64,000 bases of DNA from Rachicladosporium sp. CCFEE 5018 (GCA_002077045.2 KZ111153.1:314860-378859), one strand, 5' to 3'. Numbered from the stretch's first letter, positions 21,088-31,649 are shown. Numbers and translations are program-made. Notes: generated from the letters alone by a model not told the origin.

Positions 21088-21867
21088 TCACAGAGTGCCG
21101 CGTCCGAACCAATAATTTGCCATCTCGTGTTTACTGCTACGGATATCGTCCCAATACGGCCCATCCAGGTCAGGATACGGAGGCTGCGCGGTCTACAGCT
21201 GTCCGTGACCTATCCCCAGCTGCCTTCTTGGCACCGCTTTGATTATTTGGCTCACCGCGAGTAGATGCGCCAGCTCGCTTTTGTGCGTACAGCCTTCCGC
21301 CCGCGGAGTGGTCAGGCCCTCAATTGAAGTGTCGTGGCTTGCGACCTCGAAATGCACATGAGGATTTATGAACGTTGGGCTGATGCGTGTCACTATTGCG
21401 CTGAAGACTTCAAGATTTTCTGCAAAGATTTCGTACGGTATCCGCCGGACAGGGGTGACCCTCCAGAATCAGCGATACCCAGGTAAGGCTGTGAGACAGA
21501 TGGAAAAAGGAATTGTGTCGTCGCGGTCACAGCAGGCGTCGACATTGAGGTAGCGAACGCGCGCAAGGTCTTCATCGCAGCAAGAGTCGCTTTCCACGAA
21601 CTTTCGCACGGTGTTGTCGCGGAAGGTAGACGATACATAGAAGGAACTCTCCGCAATGTACCGATGGAAGGACGACTTGTAGAGGCTGTTGGCTTCGCAA
21701 TAGATTTGCCGACAGGTCAGGATCAGATTCTTACGAGGCCCGCGTCGGCGCATTTGGTGAAGCTGGACTTCGGAGGAATTTAAAGTGAAGACATACGGGT
21801 AGATTTCATTGCGAAGCTCGGGTGATAAGGCAAGGAATCGACTGATGCGGGCTCGTCTCTTCGGCAT
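21088..21867 (-). pseudogene. F-box/2EXR-like protein gene with two in-frame stops (arm A)
   Basis: Read from ATG 21867, the frame starts MPKRRARISRFLALSPELRN and shows the family motifs LSPELRNEIYPYVF and LILTCRQIYCEANSLYKSSF. It meets TGA at 21471-21469, then stays open in the same frame (FTRISPTFINPHVHFEV-type residues follow) to a TAG at 21195-21193, and again to TGA at 21090-21088. Without the two stops it would encode about 257 residues plus the stop positions. Arm B has no TAG at the second site but a one-base deletion at the first. An intron does not explain the first lesion, because no matched donor/acceptor pair exists in both arms and restores the frame. The family is a common fungal set of small proteins with an F-box-like N-terminus; most functions are unknown. 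Confidence 0.75.
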
Positions 21868-22234
21868 GGGAGTGTTGCTCTGTGATCTGTTTGAATCTAG
21901 TATGGCCCTACTTTCAGGACTGCAGGTGGTGTCAGGCAGAGCAGTAAGATAGCACGAAGCGCAGTCCGCTCAGGCGTAGAACTCGACGGATTGCGCACGT
22001 TGAGCTGACGGAGGACAATTTTGGGTAGAGTTTGATTCCCATGATCGTGTGCTAATTGCTCTTATACGTTCACTCCACTCCTGCAGAGAGAAGCGCAAAG
22101 CAGTCAAGACACACCGAGTGCGACTCTCCTCCCTGTCTTGCCCACATGAAACACTTTGGACGGTCTCGATCAGTCTCAGTGCTCGGACCCCACGACATCT
22201 CACCATTGCCCTCGTCTCGCGAGCTCTGCGAACT

Positions 22235-22870
22235 TTACGACCCCTCCCTGCCTGCTAGAATTGCGATTGTATGACACGAGGACATCAAATGCACCAATTC
22301 ACTCATGTGCGTGGCCTCAGTATCGCGCGGATGGATACGTACGGCGACTGTCTCGACATCGGGCCGAGGACCAAGCACCAGCGGACCGGTTGGTGTGCAC
22401 TGAACTGCGCAACTCCGCAAGTACAGCACGAAGAACGTCCACATGCGACTGCTCGTGCAATTCGACGCAAGTATCCAATGGTGATTTTCGATCGGTGTCA
22501 GCGACAGTTTGAAGTCGCTTAGACGCAGACTTGCGATCTCGAATTCCAGTCTGAGGATGTGCGCTAGGTCTTCGTCGTTGCAGCAATCGCTTCTGAGGTA
22601 TGGAGAGGTACTGGGTTGGTTTGGAGCGGGGTTTGCGAGGAAACTCGTGCTCGAGGTGTAGTGGCGAAATGAGGCTTTGTAGAGCTTGTTTGCTTCTTGA
22701 TAAATACGGCGACATGTGAGGAGGAGGTCTTTGGGAGGTGCGTTTAGACGCAGTTGGTGGAGTGCAACGCTGAAGGGCAAGCTTGGAGTGAACACGAAGC
22801 TGTAGATATGATTGCGCAGCTCTGGTGAGAGCGCGAGGAGATGACAGCCGCTTTGCGGATTCGCCGCCAT
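22235..22870 (-). CDS. F-box/2EXR-like protein (arm A copy)
   Basis: 211 residues from ATG 22870 (MAANPQSGCHLLALSPELRN). An upstream in-frame ATG at 22966 exists in arm A but is GTG in arm B, so the internal ATG is the better start. The F-box-like motif LLALSPELRNHIYSFVF is followed by LLLTCRRIYQEANKLYKASF, the second family hallmark, and a C-terminal MSELVHLMSSCHTI segment also seen in the neighbouring pseudogene (KSELAHLLAV). It belongs to a tandem array of related genes. If it is a true F-box protein it would link a substrate to an SCF ubiquitin ligase; this is inference. Confidence 0.68.
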   Translation of the reverse strand: MAANPQSGCHLLALSPELRNHIYSFVFTPSLPFSVALHQLRLNAPPKDLLLTCRRIYQEANKLYKASFRHYTSSTSFLANPAPNQPSTSPYLRSDCCNDEDLAHILRLEFEIASLRLSDFKLSLTPIENHHWILASNCTSSRMWTFFVLYLRSCAVQCTPTGPLVLGPRPDVETVAVRIHPRDTEATHMSELVHLMSSCHTIAILAGREGS

Positions 22871-23255
22871 GTTGGTGGCTGCACCTCGTTCGCTGATTGT
22901 CGGTGGCGAGTTGATGGAAAGAGGAATCTCGACTTTGAGACATGAATTTTGGACGTCAATGCTCATGCAATGAACTTGGGCCCTCGCATCAAGCAGCTGT
23001 CCTTCGCGCCTTCCGTCTCCTCACTTCCGAAGTTACAGCTGCTCCCGTCGGCCCATTCGGAACCTGTTGAGTAACTCGCGACGGCCCTCACTTCCTTCGC
23101 TATGTTCTCCTAGTCCTCCAGCTCAGCGACAATGCCATAGGTAAACGAATATAGCAGGTGGCAGTAACCGTCCCTGACTACCACGCTACAATCTCGTCGC
23201 ATCATGGGCGCCGACGACCTGGAAACAGTGTCAGCCAGCTGTCTTGCATGATGTA

Positions 23256-23942
23256 CTACTCGTACTTACCATGCGGTCTATTCAAGGTCTGGTACCCGCC
23301 ATAGTCTGCTAGAGTCTCATTCAGCGGATCTAGAAGATCCTCATCGTTGCAAGTCTCATCGTGATCAAGCCAAGAGCAGCGATCAAGGACCTCGAGTAGC
23401 CAGTCCTTTGACATGGAGACCACAGGAAGAGGCGTACGACGAGTGATGACATCTTCGCCACCACTCTCCCGCTCCCTGATCCAGATCTCGTAGTCGGTAA
23501 AGTACTTGATGAAGCATCTCTTCGTGCGGAACTGGGTCTTGTACCCGTCAATTGTGTACGGGATGGCATCGTAGAGCGGACCTTCCTCCGTGTCGATGCA
23601 CGCGTGCATGAAGAGTACCTTGATGTGGGCGATGTCGTCCTCAAGACACGCCTCGCTCCGCACGTAGCTTTCCCCGGCCGACTTTCCATGAACACAGAAA
23701 ACCGTGGACTCCACATAGCTGCGGAATGCTGCTTTGTAGACACCTCCGGCCTCGTTGTTGATGAGCTTACACGTCAAGAGGAGGGCCTTTTGCGGTCCCT
23801 GGCGGCGCATCAGACTCAGTGTAACACGACGGGTGTCATGCGTGTAGACATGATCGTAGATCTTATTGCGGAGCTCTGGTGCTAGCTCGAGGAGGCGGCA
23901 GCGGGTGGAAGGAGTGTCAGGCATAGTAGGAACTGAGCTCAT
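23256..23942 (-). CDS. F-box/2EXR-like protein (arm A copy)
   Basis: Start ATG 23942 (MSSVPTMPDTP) is conserved in arm B; the frame upstream has no shared ATG. The unspliced frame gives 228 residues ending HGKYE. The motifs LLELAPELRNKIYDHVY and ALLLTCKLINNEAGGVYKAAF mark the family, followed by an acidic, Trp-containing C-terminal half. A canonical 51-nt intron (23269-23219; donor GTAAGTACG, branch GCTGACA, acceptor TTTCCAG) overlaps the last codons; splicing would replace the end with HGRRRP and stop at 23202. Arm B keeps donor and acceptor, so the spliced form is plausible. Both versions differ only in the last few residues. Confidence 0.68.
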   Translation of the reverse strand: MSSVPTMPDTPSTRCRLLELAPELRNKIYDHVYTHDTRRVTLSLMRRQGPQKALLLTCKLINNEAGGVYKAAFRSYVESTVFCVHGKSAGESYVRSEACLEDDIAHIKVLFMHACIDTEEGPLYDAIPYTIDGYKTQFRTKRCFIKYFTDYEIWIRERESGGEDVITRRTPLPVVSMSKDWLLEVLDRCSWLDHDETCNDEDLLDPLNETLADYGGYQTLNRPHGKYE

Positions 23943-24388
23943 GGTGTACTTGGAACCAGGCAGTGGATCAGCATGCGCCTGGATGATTTTGATAAACGCC
24001 AAGTTGTATGAAGCGATCGTATCAAAAGCTCATGGCCCATGAAGTCGGTGAGCTAAGGCAACAGAGTCTCTCAGCTTCCCTCCGCGATCAATCGCACCTT
24101 CCTCGGACCATCGGCAATCTTTTCAGATTATCTTGCAACGTTAGAAGTATCTATGACATTGCTACCCAGGCGCAATCGTCCATAATCTTCTCACTTCGTA
24201 CAAGAACACAGGAAGCGGCGCACTTGGCTTTCACTAAAGCCATGACAGGCAGCTCAGCCTGAGCGACCGCCGCGATGACAGTAGCGACCATCGAGTACCT
24301 TGCGAATGATCGGCGCCGGCTGTTGATAGCGCAAAGGTACGATCATTATCACGCCACTTGCACGTGGTCGAAAGTGCTCCAGTACGGT

Positions 24389-24979
24389 CTACGATGCCGT
24401 CTCCCTGCTCTGCGCCCAAGCTTCCGCATGATTGCACACTATGCAAAGTCTGACGATCTCTGCTAGATGCATACGCCTCCAGTCTACCTCTGATGGCTTC
24501 ACAGCACCTATGACCTCTGCGTCGGCCGAGCGTCGTGTAAGATATGTGGGCGTGAGCTCTTCCCGCTTCATTATCGTGTTCAGCCACGAGGGAGACTCGT
24601 GCAAGAAGCGATCGTAAGTTGAAAGCTCGACAGCTGGTACGGAGCGATCCCACAAGTTGTCCGGCCGGGGCATAAGTGTGATGGCTACCGGGCTCGTCGA
24701 TGTACCGATGACCAGATCGATGGTCTCCACGATATCGAGCGCTCCCGGTCTGAGCGCACGAACAGACTCGAAGAGCGCATCATCTGCCTCATTGCGAGCG
24801 AATGCTAAAGCCACGTGGCTGCAGCGGCAGCTTGTGAAGATTTGCAGTGCTTCAGGATAGATGCGACGAAATATGAGCAGAGTGTCTATCGTAGGCGAAC
24901 GCTTGAGCCATGTACCGAGCTTCAGACGTGGTGGTCTGTGACAGGCGTATTCGAAGATGCTGCACCTGAGCTCTGCCGG
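24389..24979 (-). pseudogene. F-box-like family relic (arm A), no visible start
   Basis: The frame is open for 196 codons after a TGA at 24982-24980, but the first in-frame ATG lies deep inside. Family-like text is visible: IFEYACHRPPRLKLGTWLK, FRRIYPEALQIF (the R-x-IY-x-EA-L-x-F hallmark) and a C-terminal DWRRMHLAEIVRLCIVCNH. The part preceding the hallmark, including the usual LPPELR motif, is missing or in another frame (an upstream frame at 25146-24922). The arm B copy carries a TGA and a later frameshift. An upstream exon joined at a CAG just before the open part could still make it a gene, so pseudogene status in arm A is moderately sure. Confidence 0.5.
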
Positions 24980-25152
24980 TCAATGTAATATTGGACATGC
25001 TTCTTGCGGATACGTGTCAGGGATGCTCGATCGGTGCGCGTATTTTGTTTCACGAGGTATCTTAACGTCCTTCTGCTGTACGCACTTTCGCAGCTGCCTT
25101 TGTAGTAACTGTCGTAAGTGCAGATGGGGGACAGGACGCTACTCATGTGGTT

Positions 25153-25990
25153 TCAGCCTGCTTCTTGGGTCCTACTGGCGCCTAAGACTTGTGTCAGGCT
25201 TGCCTCGAAGCGCACAGGTGGTCCGAGCAAGCTCAACAATGTGCCCTTGCTTCCAGGTAAGGTCGACCAGGTGAAATTTGCGTATCTGGCCCACAAACGC
25301 TTGACGCCCTTTCTGATCAAGACACAATTGAGGCATTCACTGGGCTCAAAGCTTCCACGCATACTGTCTGCAAGCAGCAAGAACACGCTCAAGATACACC
25401 TGGGTGATAGTGATCGAGTTTGCGTCCGGTTCTCAAGAAATCGCATATTGTTGAACCCCATGGACCAGCCGCGAACTGGACGTACGGTTCTCAGTATAGC
25501 TTCTCAGAGCACGGTAGCTGCTGCTCTGTTTTGGCCGCACATGGACTCTCCACGGCTTGTAAGCGACAAGGCGTGTACTCATGGATGTCCCATAAATGAC
25601 GCCAGCATCGATGTGGATAGTCTTCATGTGATCCAAGTCAATTGCTTTCACACTCCTGATAAAGAAGGGGGCATGGGTTCGAAGTAGGGTCTGCGGGACT
25701 GTGAATGTGTTCGAGCTCCCGTACCCCTGATATGCATGTTTGTACATCGCAGCGGCCTCATTCTAGGCCCTTTGGCAGGTGAGTAGGATTCCGGCGAAGG
25801 GGCAGTGAAATATCGCCAGGTCCAGGCTGTGGCTGGACGTGTTGGACGCGAAGACGTAGGTACATGTGAGGGTTCGTAGCTCTGGCGGAAGTCGAGATAA
25901 CGAGCTGGAGTCTTGTGGGTTACAGGGCCAGAAGCGCTTTACTGCTTTTCCTCTTGGTGTCAATGCTGTCGGTGGCACTGTGTCGGTCAT
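25153..25990 (-). pseudogene. F-box/2EXR-like relic with in-frame TAG and later frame change (arm A)
   Basis: From ATG 25990 (MTDTVPPTALTPRG) the frame shows LSRLPPELRTLTCTYVF and ILLTCQRA, then TAG at 25765-25763, then continues in the same frame with NEAAAMYKHAYQGYGSSNTF to a stop at 25433. The family consensus at the TAG is Tyr (compare TCRRIYQEANKLYKASF next door), so a Tyr-to-stop change is likely. A second open stretch (25461-25153) continues in another frame. Arm B (37108-37945) carries the identical TAG, so the lesion predates the split of the arms or was copied between them. Confidence 0.65.
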
Positions 25991-26197
25991 GATGAAGGCA
26001 GTAATTGCAAGGTCGAATGATCGCGACCTTGATAGGAGGCAGAGTAGTGTCATATATGCAGGAGAGCACTTACCTTACCATCGAGACATCTTACATTCCA
26101 ATGAGATCTCACGTTTCTCCACCGACGCCCTACGAACTCACGTTGACGATCTATGCCGTGTCACCGTCGGCTGCTTCCTCGCACAACATGTACATTC

Positions 26198-26807
26198 TCA
26201 TCTCGTCTTCAGCCATTGTAATACGTCGCCCGCGTTTCGATCCGGTGGAAACACGGGATACCACACATTAACCACCTTTCCGTCCTGCACAGCAAGAGCC
26301 ATACGTTTGATCAGTGTCTTACCCTCCCACTCCATTGTTGGCAACTCCAAAACCTTGACTAGCTCCAGCCTCTCATCACTCAGCAGATGATAGGGCAGTC
26401 GGGTGCGTTCGCGAAGTTCTTGTTGGTAGGCAGTGCTTTGCGTGCTGATGCCAAAGATCTTCTCCACGCCATTGGAGAGGATGTCATCGCTGGCATCGCG
26501 AAAGGAGCAGGCTTGAGGCGTGCAACCACGGGCGCCGGGGATGGAGTTCCATTCGTCTGGGACAGTCTCGCCGGGAGCCGCGGTACGAGGGTAGATGAAG
26601 ATGATGTTCAGTCCAGGGAGTGTCGAGAGGTCTACCTTCTCCCCGGACGTCGACGGTAGTTGCACAGCAGGGATCTCATACCCCTCGAGATGTTTGGCAC
26701 CGCCATCGTCGACTGGCGCCGGGATGTTGGTTGGGACAGGAAAGCTATGCTCTAAGGTCATTGTCAGCGGTGTGGCATGGTCTGCTCTCGGAAGACTTAC
26801 GAGCCAT
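26198..26807 (-). CDS. peroxiredoxin, BCP/PrxQ (Dot5-like) type
   Basis: A tiny first exon (26807-26801, ATGGCTC) is joined by a 49-nt intron (26800-26752; GTAAGT donor, CGCTGAC branch, TTAG acceptor) to the main exon ending at 26198, giving 186 residues starting MAQHSFPVPTNIP. The AhpC/TSA fold is indicated by IIFIYPRT and the active site GARGCTPQACSFRD: peroxidatic Cys in GCT and resolving Cys five residues later, the BCP spacing. VFPPDRNAGDVLQWL closes the fold. An insert between YPRT and the active site is usual in fungal members as I recall them. The enzyme reduces peroxides at the expense of thioredoxin; yeast Dot5 is nuclear. It lies just inside the loop, 80 nt from the last base that can be matched to arm B. 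Confidence 0.85.
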
Positions 26808-27056
26808 GGTGAACCAATAGCGCCAAGGTCCCTGCGCTGATGCTGTGGCTAGGGAAGTTAAGATAGGATTGGGATCACCGTGGGTTAGAGAACGAATTCG
26901 GCATTGATGTAGTCCAGATGATCCCACGCTTGAAGCGGGGTAGAGAAGTCAAACCTTCTATACACGATATACAATCAACTCAGCTATAAACAAGAATCGA
27001 AACCTCAAGCACCTGCTTGAGCGACCATCGAAGCCACATTGGATATGCGTATTACC

Positions 27057-28342
27057 TCACAAGCTCTTGATGGCATTGAGGTACGTTTGTCCGCTCGTCG
27101 TCAGCTTCCCAGCGCTGTCGGTCAACGGCCACACATCGCCCAGCCCATTCCCATTGCTTGGTCCGAACGCAACAACATGTTCATTGCTGTTAAAGTAGGC
27201 CACAGCGTCATTGATGAGCGAGTTGATCTGGTCTTGACTCGTGCAAGGACTCCAGCTTGGTGTGTCATTCACGCAAGCGAACTCGGAAACCCAGATGGGC
27301 TTCTGGTAGGTGTTCCACTGCACATTGATTAGCATAGACCACGCCGAGATTTACATGAGCAGACACGACTCACGTAGTACTCAACCACCGCCTTGACGCC
27401 ATCAAGATCCGGCTTGTTGATGTGCACTGATGTGACATCCCACTCCGTGCTGATAGCAGACTTGAACGGGGTGAGGAAGTCCTCATCCTTCTGCTTGCAC
27501 ATGCTAGGCGATCCCAAGACTGTGCCCTCCTTCGCCAGAGGTGCGATGAGCGAGTCCCAGTCATTTGCAGCCTCGCCCGTCGTCATCTCGGACGAGTCGG
27601 GGCAGTTGCAGTCCGGCTCATAGAAACCGAACATGATCTCTGGCACAGTTTTGGTGGCCACCAAGCTGTTGTACGCACTAAGACGGGCTTGAGTGTCGGC
27701 ACACGTACTTCCATCGCCACCCCACAGCATCGGAATACCCTGCACGCCCTGAGAGTCTGGTGTCGTGGCAGTGTAGTCGGAGTACCAGCTGATGTAGGGC
27801 GCGAGGTCTGCAAAAGCCTCTTTCTCCTGGCAGCCGACGTAGCCAGAAAGCCCAGCTTTCTTTCCCCGGGGCGTCAGGCTAGACTTGGTGATGCCAGACG
27901 CAGAGGCCCGAGTTGAGGTAGTCGTAGCAGCGCTGCTGTACGCGCTCGGCGCTTGCTCAGTCGACGATGTTGAGGTGGTCGGTGCAGCGTACGAGGTCGG
28001 TACGGCTTTGCTCGAGCTGGAGGTGCTGGTACTGTACACGGACGACGCAAGGAGAGCTTCCTCGGTGGAGGCACTCGACGAAGTGGTCGTTATGACAGAC
28101 GACGCAGCCAAGTTCGCTGTGGTGTCGACAGGTGGAGCCGCGGCTGAAGGTGCCTGCTGATACTGCGAAGCTGCCGTGGGGATATCCTGTCCGGCTGTGA
28201 CATACTTCGTGACAGTCGTGTAAACCCACTCTACCGTCGTGTCGACAATGCGGCGCTCATGGCGATGAGCATCGAGATGAGCATGGTCAGCATGAGCTGC
28301 ATGCACAAGTGCAGCACCGGCGAGTACCAGTGCGTACTGCAT
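27057..28342 (-). CDS. secreted glycoside hydrolase family 128-like protein (putative beta-1,3-glucanase)
   Basis: Two exons (28342-27374, 27317-27057) with a 56-nt intron (27373-27318) in phase 0 give about 409 residues. An N-terminal signal peptide (MQYALVLAGAALVHAAHA) precedes a His-rich short segment and a long Ser/Thr/Ala-rich linker (about residues 60-155), likely O-glycosylated. The catalytic module has GYVGCQ, ISWYSDY, IPMLWG, the acid/base motif GFYEPDCNCPDSS and the nucleophile motif WVSEFACV. Asl1-like GH128 proteins are cell-wall associated and bind or cleave beta-1,3-glucan. No GPI signal is seen at the C-terminus (AIKSL). The role is probably cell-wall remodelling; activity is inferred. 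Confidence 0.85.
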
Positions 28343-29306
28343 GTTGGAGTAGCTTTAGGTCTTCTGTTCTATTCGCTAGATCTGGAATGAGTGACAGTGC
28401 GAGGAGTCTAGCTCTCTAACGCACAAGTAATGAACGTGATGAACAGAGGGGGAGTATACAAGCTCGTGCAAAAATAACAAGAAGCACGAGACTCTCAACG
28501 ATCGGGTCTAGATACAGTACAAACCTCATCACCGCAGATTCAAGGCAGGTCTCCGGTCCAGTACCCGAGCCGCTGACGGAGTCGACCGGTCTACGTGAGC
28601 CATGGCCCATGGATCTGGTCGTCAAGGCAAGCATTGGTCCAGGCAGCCTGTGCCCAGCGCCAATGTTGCGTGCAAGATGCGCGAAGGAGGAGTAGGTAAT
28701 TTCGATTCGAAACGTCCATCCGTGAGACAGCTGCGGGCCGGCGCGACAGCCACGCGAACGCGTGACAGAAGCTCATGCTCGAAACGATGCTGAGATTCTA
28801 CAGGTTCAAGTGGATGATGCCTTTTTTGAATCATGCTCGAGCTGACGGGAACAATAGAAGCACATTACTCAGCGGCCTGGCTATACAGTCCTTCGAGTCA
28901 GACTAGATACGACACGCATTCCAAAAGCTCTGATACTTCATGTCAGCCAATATATGAACGAATTGCTCATTATCGCACCGATCAGCTCAATCAATATGAT
29001 TGACCCTGACGATGTCACGATCACGGACAATATTCGCGGGGCCGGTCGGTGGTTATGTGGTCTTGCTATCGAACAGGTACCCTAGATGTACTGTGATCCA
29101 TCTACCAACAGTCGAAATCAACACAATTGTGCAAAAGCTGCGCTCGAACGCTCTGATATCGCCTCGAAATGCGATGAAGATAGCCTCCCTTCTTTACTCG
29201 TTCCGTTCGTCGGGCCCTGTCGTCAAGTGCCCGCTTGTGTGGCGCTTGGCCCCTTCAAGCAACAGTGACAGCGCGTTGATGCTTTCCAGTCTGGCTGCCA
29301 ATTCGT
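28343..29306. other. intergenic region, no gene seen
   Basis: About 960 nt upstream of the GH128-like gene, with the 3' end of the next minus-strand gene on its right. It should contain the GH128 promoter; only short unsupported frames are present. Confidence 0.5.
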
Positions 29307-31649
29307 TCACACCTGGACACCTCCGCCTCTCCTCTCGACCTCTTCAACCCCAAACCCGAAGACCAACCGATACAGATCCCTCATCCAAGCCCATTGCTCG
29401 TGCCTTCCAAGCCATTTGACACTCTTTGCCGTATCGCTGGCGCCTAGCCTCCTACTTGGCAGGCCTTTGGCGCTGCCCATACTCTTGTCGTTCACCACCA
29501 GCTTCTGATATATTCCCCAGACCTTGATCTGCCATGGCAAGTTTCCGAATGAGCTGTTTGGCTGCGCTTGGATGTAGGCTGGCAGCGACTGTGGGGATGA
29601 CCGCGAGTAGCCTGTGTTGAGTGCGGCTTTGAGAAGCAAGTAGCGCAGACGAGTCAGATGGGCTTCCTCAGAGCCAGCAGTGGCGGTGCTGGATGTTCGT
29701 TGTGAGGAGGCAGATTCGGAGTAGCCGCTTAGTACCGACGCATTGGAAGACCATCGATCGTGATGTGGAGCACTTGCGCGTAGTGATCCGTTATTACTGC
29801 TGCCGCTTGCCGGACCGAGGACCAGGATATTTGGGATGTTCACAGAATCTGGGGAGGAGCTCGCCGTCGTGGCATCGTCAAAGATTGTCGTTGGTGTTTC
29901 GGGAGGCAGTGAAGCGGATGCATCGTGGTAGTGGCGATCGCTGAGGCTGGAGTTGCTACGATCTGCTGAGCCTCTAGCAGAGCTTAGGGAGGATTTCGAT
30001 CGATGAGGGAAGGTTGCTTGTGAAGGTCTCGGAGTCCCTCGATCGGCTTTAATCTGCGTCCACCCCTCGCGGAAGAGATCGCAGAGCTCCCAACAGGATT
30101 GTACAGCTGAGCCAAGTAGCTCTTCATCTGGTGTTCGACCTTCGCGACTCGACTGTCGCAGATTGAATAGCATTTCTGCCAGTGACCAACAAGCTCGCAA
30201 GAGTGCATCTGTCTCTGGCGGTAAATCTGTGGGTAGTTTTATTAGTCGATGACACAATGTCACGTAGAAGTCCAGCGTTCGCTCATTGAACGCATCCGGT
30301 AGAGTCCGATCATGCGTGTTGTACAAGTGATTGCTTAGCTCAAAGCTCACTCGCAAGACAGAATCTGAAGCTTCGTCGCCCTTTTGTCGGCACTCGAACA
30401 AGGACTGACAGAAGTCTCGACACAGCTCCAAGGTCGGTGTAGTCTGCGATGCATGATCTTCGTCCCTCGACTCGTACAACTGTTGGCAGAGCCTCCAGCA
30501 ACTTCGCCACGCGGATTGCTGCTGCTCCTGTCGTCCAGCAAACTTGAAAGTTCGCATCCGGTGGCTTGAAGACAGACCAGCAAGAGTATTACATAACGTC
30601 CAGCACTCGCTCAAGGCATCCCGCAGCTTCTTCAGCTCATCACTAGCGTTCTCCAGAGCTTGTCGAGCTTGCTGCATTGAGCCATCGCCGACCAGACCAG
30701 CGGTACCCGGCTGCTCGTCCTCGTCGCCATCTCGCGCCGCCTCTGGAATGTCTGTGACTGCATCAGCTTGGACTCCTCAATTCGAAGGTGCCCGCATTGG
30801 ACTATACCTTCGAGACTTGACAGTCTCCGACTTTTCCTCTTCTCCAGCTCCTCATCGACCTCATTCCTCGTCTGTGCCCGCGGCGTAGACCGATCTGCGA
30901 AGTGAGGGAGATCGGTGTTCACAGGAGACATAGTCGAGGGTCGCTATCCCACTACGTCAGCTCATATCTCACCGTCCACGATACCACAGTGACCCACCTT
31001 ATCCTCAGGCATCAAACTCGCTTCAGGCGTACTGGGCGATCGCACCCCCGGCGATATTCCGTGACTCCCAGTCCCTGGCGACACTAGATCCTTGAACCCG
31101 TTGGGCACATGTATAACGCTCTGCGGCGCATCATCTTGCGAGTCCGAGCGCGGCAGATTCGGCAAGTGCGTTATCAGTGGAGGCGGTCGTTCCTTCCCCA
31201 GCAACGCATGTTAGCTCGGACTTCATCGGCTGCCTGAGACATAACAAGACACTCACACTATTCGCACTTTGCGGACTGCTGATTTCGATGTCCGGCGACT
31301 TGACCTCGATGTCTGCTGTGGGTATCGGTGACTTGACCTCCGGCTCCTCTTGCGCGTCTTCCTCTATATCTGTGCTTTCTGTGCCGTTGGAGTCGACTGG
31401 GGAGGGCTCGATTTGGGAGGGATATGGGCTTGCGGGCGGTGCGAGAGAATCGGATGGGCCAGATGACCTGTTTGGGGCGGAGTCAGCAGTGCGCTTTAGC
31501 TTGGTGCTATAGCTTCTTCAATACCTGTTCGAGTGGCCGGGGTGAAAGGAACTGAAAGGCGCAGGCGAGTTAGGCGAGTCGCCATAAGGTGAGAAAGCAG
31601 AAGTCAATCCGCCAGTAGGAGAAGGCATGAGTGGGCTCTTCAGCGCCAT
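29307..31649 (-). CDS. conserved filamentous-fungal protein of unknown function, five exons
   Basis: I assembled exons 31649-31525, 31467-31257, 31192-30998, 30943-30808 and 30742-29307. All introns have GT...AG borders (57, 64, 54 and 65 nt) and phases agree, giving about 700 residues. It begins MALKSPLMPSPTGGLTSAF. The first ~220 residues are disordered (Pro, Ser, acidic), with a coiled-coil-like EELEKRKSRRLSSLEEAARD joint. A helical, Cys/Trp-rich core follows, with repeated LCxxL patterns: ALSECWTLCNTLAGLSSSHR, LCRDFCQSLFECRQ, TLDFYVTLCHRLIKL, SCWELCDLFREGW. A Ser-rich linker leads to a C-terminal block (WLGRHEQWAWMRDLYRLVFGF). I recall this core as strongly conserved across Pezizomycotina, but know no assigned function. 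Confidence 0.8.

Larger units (their letters stand above)
9142..26118. repeat. inverted duplication, arm A (partner of 36980-53968)
   Basis: The whole segment is the reverse complement of arm B with the same gene content and order. At the outer edge similarity stops abruptly: arm A near 9142 and arm B near 53968 match through gatgtcactgtcgctt and then differ. At the inner edge arm A still matches at 26118, where arm B runs into the 100-N gap, so the true inner end is unknown. Differences are uneven, from none in about 100 nt of ELL coding to 24 in 120 nt of bHLH coding. No transposase, integrase or terminal repeats bound the arms. Confidence 0.95.

Noticed and set aside
21400..21500. An intron that would restore the frame of the first F-box-like gene
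   Set aside because: The candidate acceptor ttgcag in arm A is ttgcaa in arm B, the donor candidates differ, and the remaining pairs give the wrong frame.
25763..25765. Reading the shared TAG as the end of an intron (cctag acceptor) rather than a stop
   Set aside because: No good donor lies at a fitting distance, and the family motif reads through the site with Tyr expected exactly there.
9142..26118. The arms as a giant transposable element (Starship-like or inverted-repeat element)
   Set aside because: No tyrosine recombinase, transposase, reverse transcriptase, target-site duplication or terminal repeat was seen; the cargo consists of conserved housekeeping-type genes.
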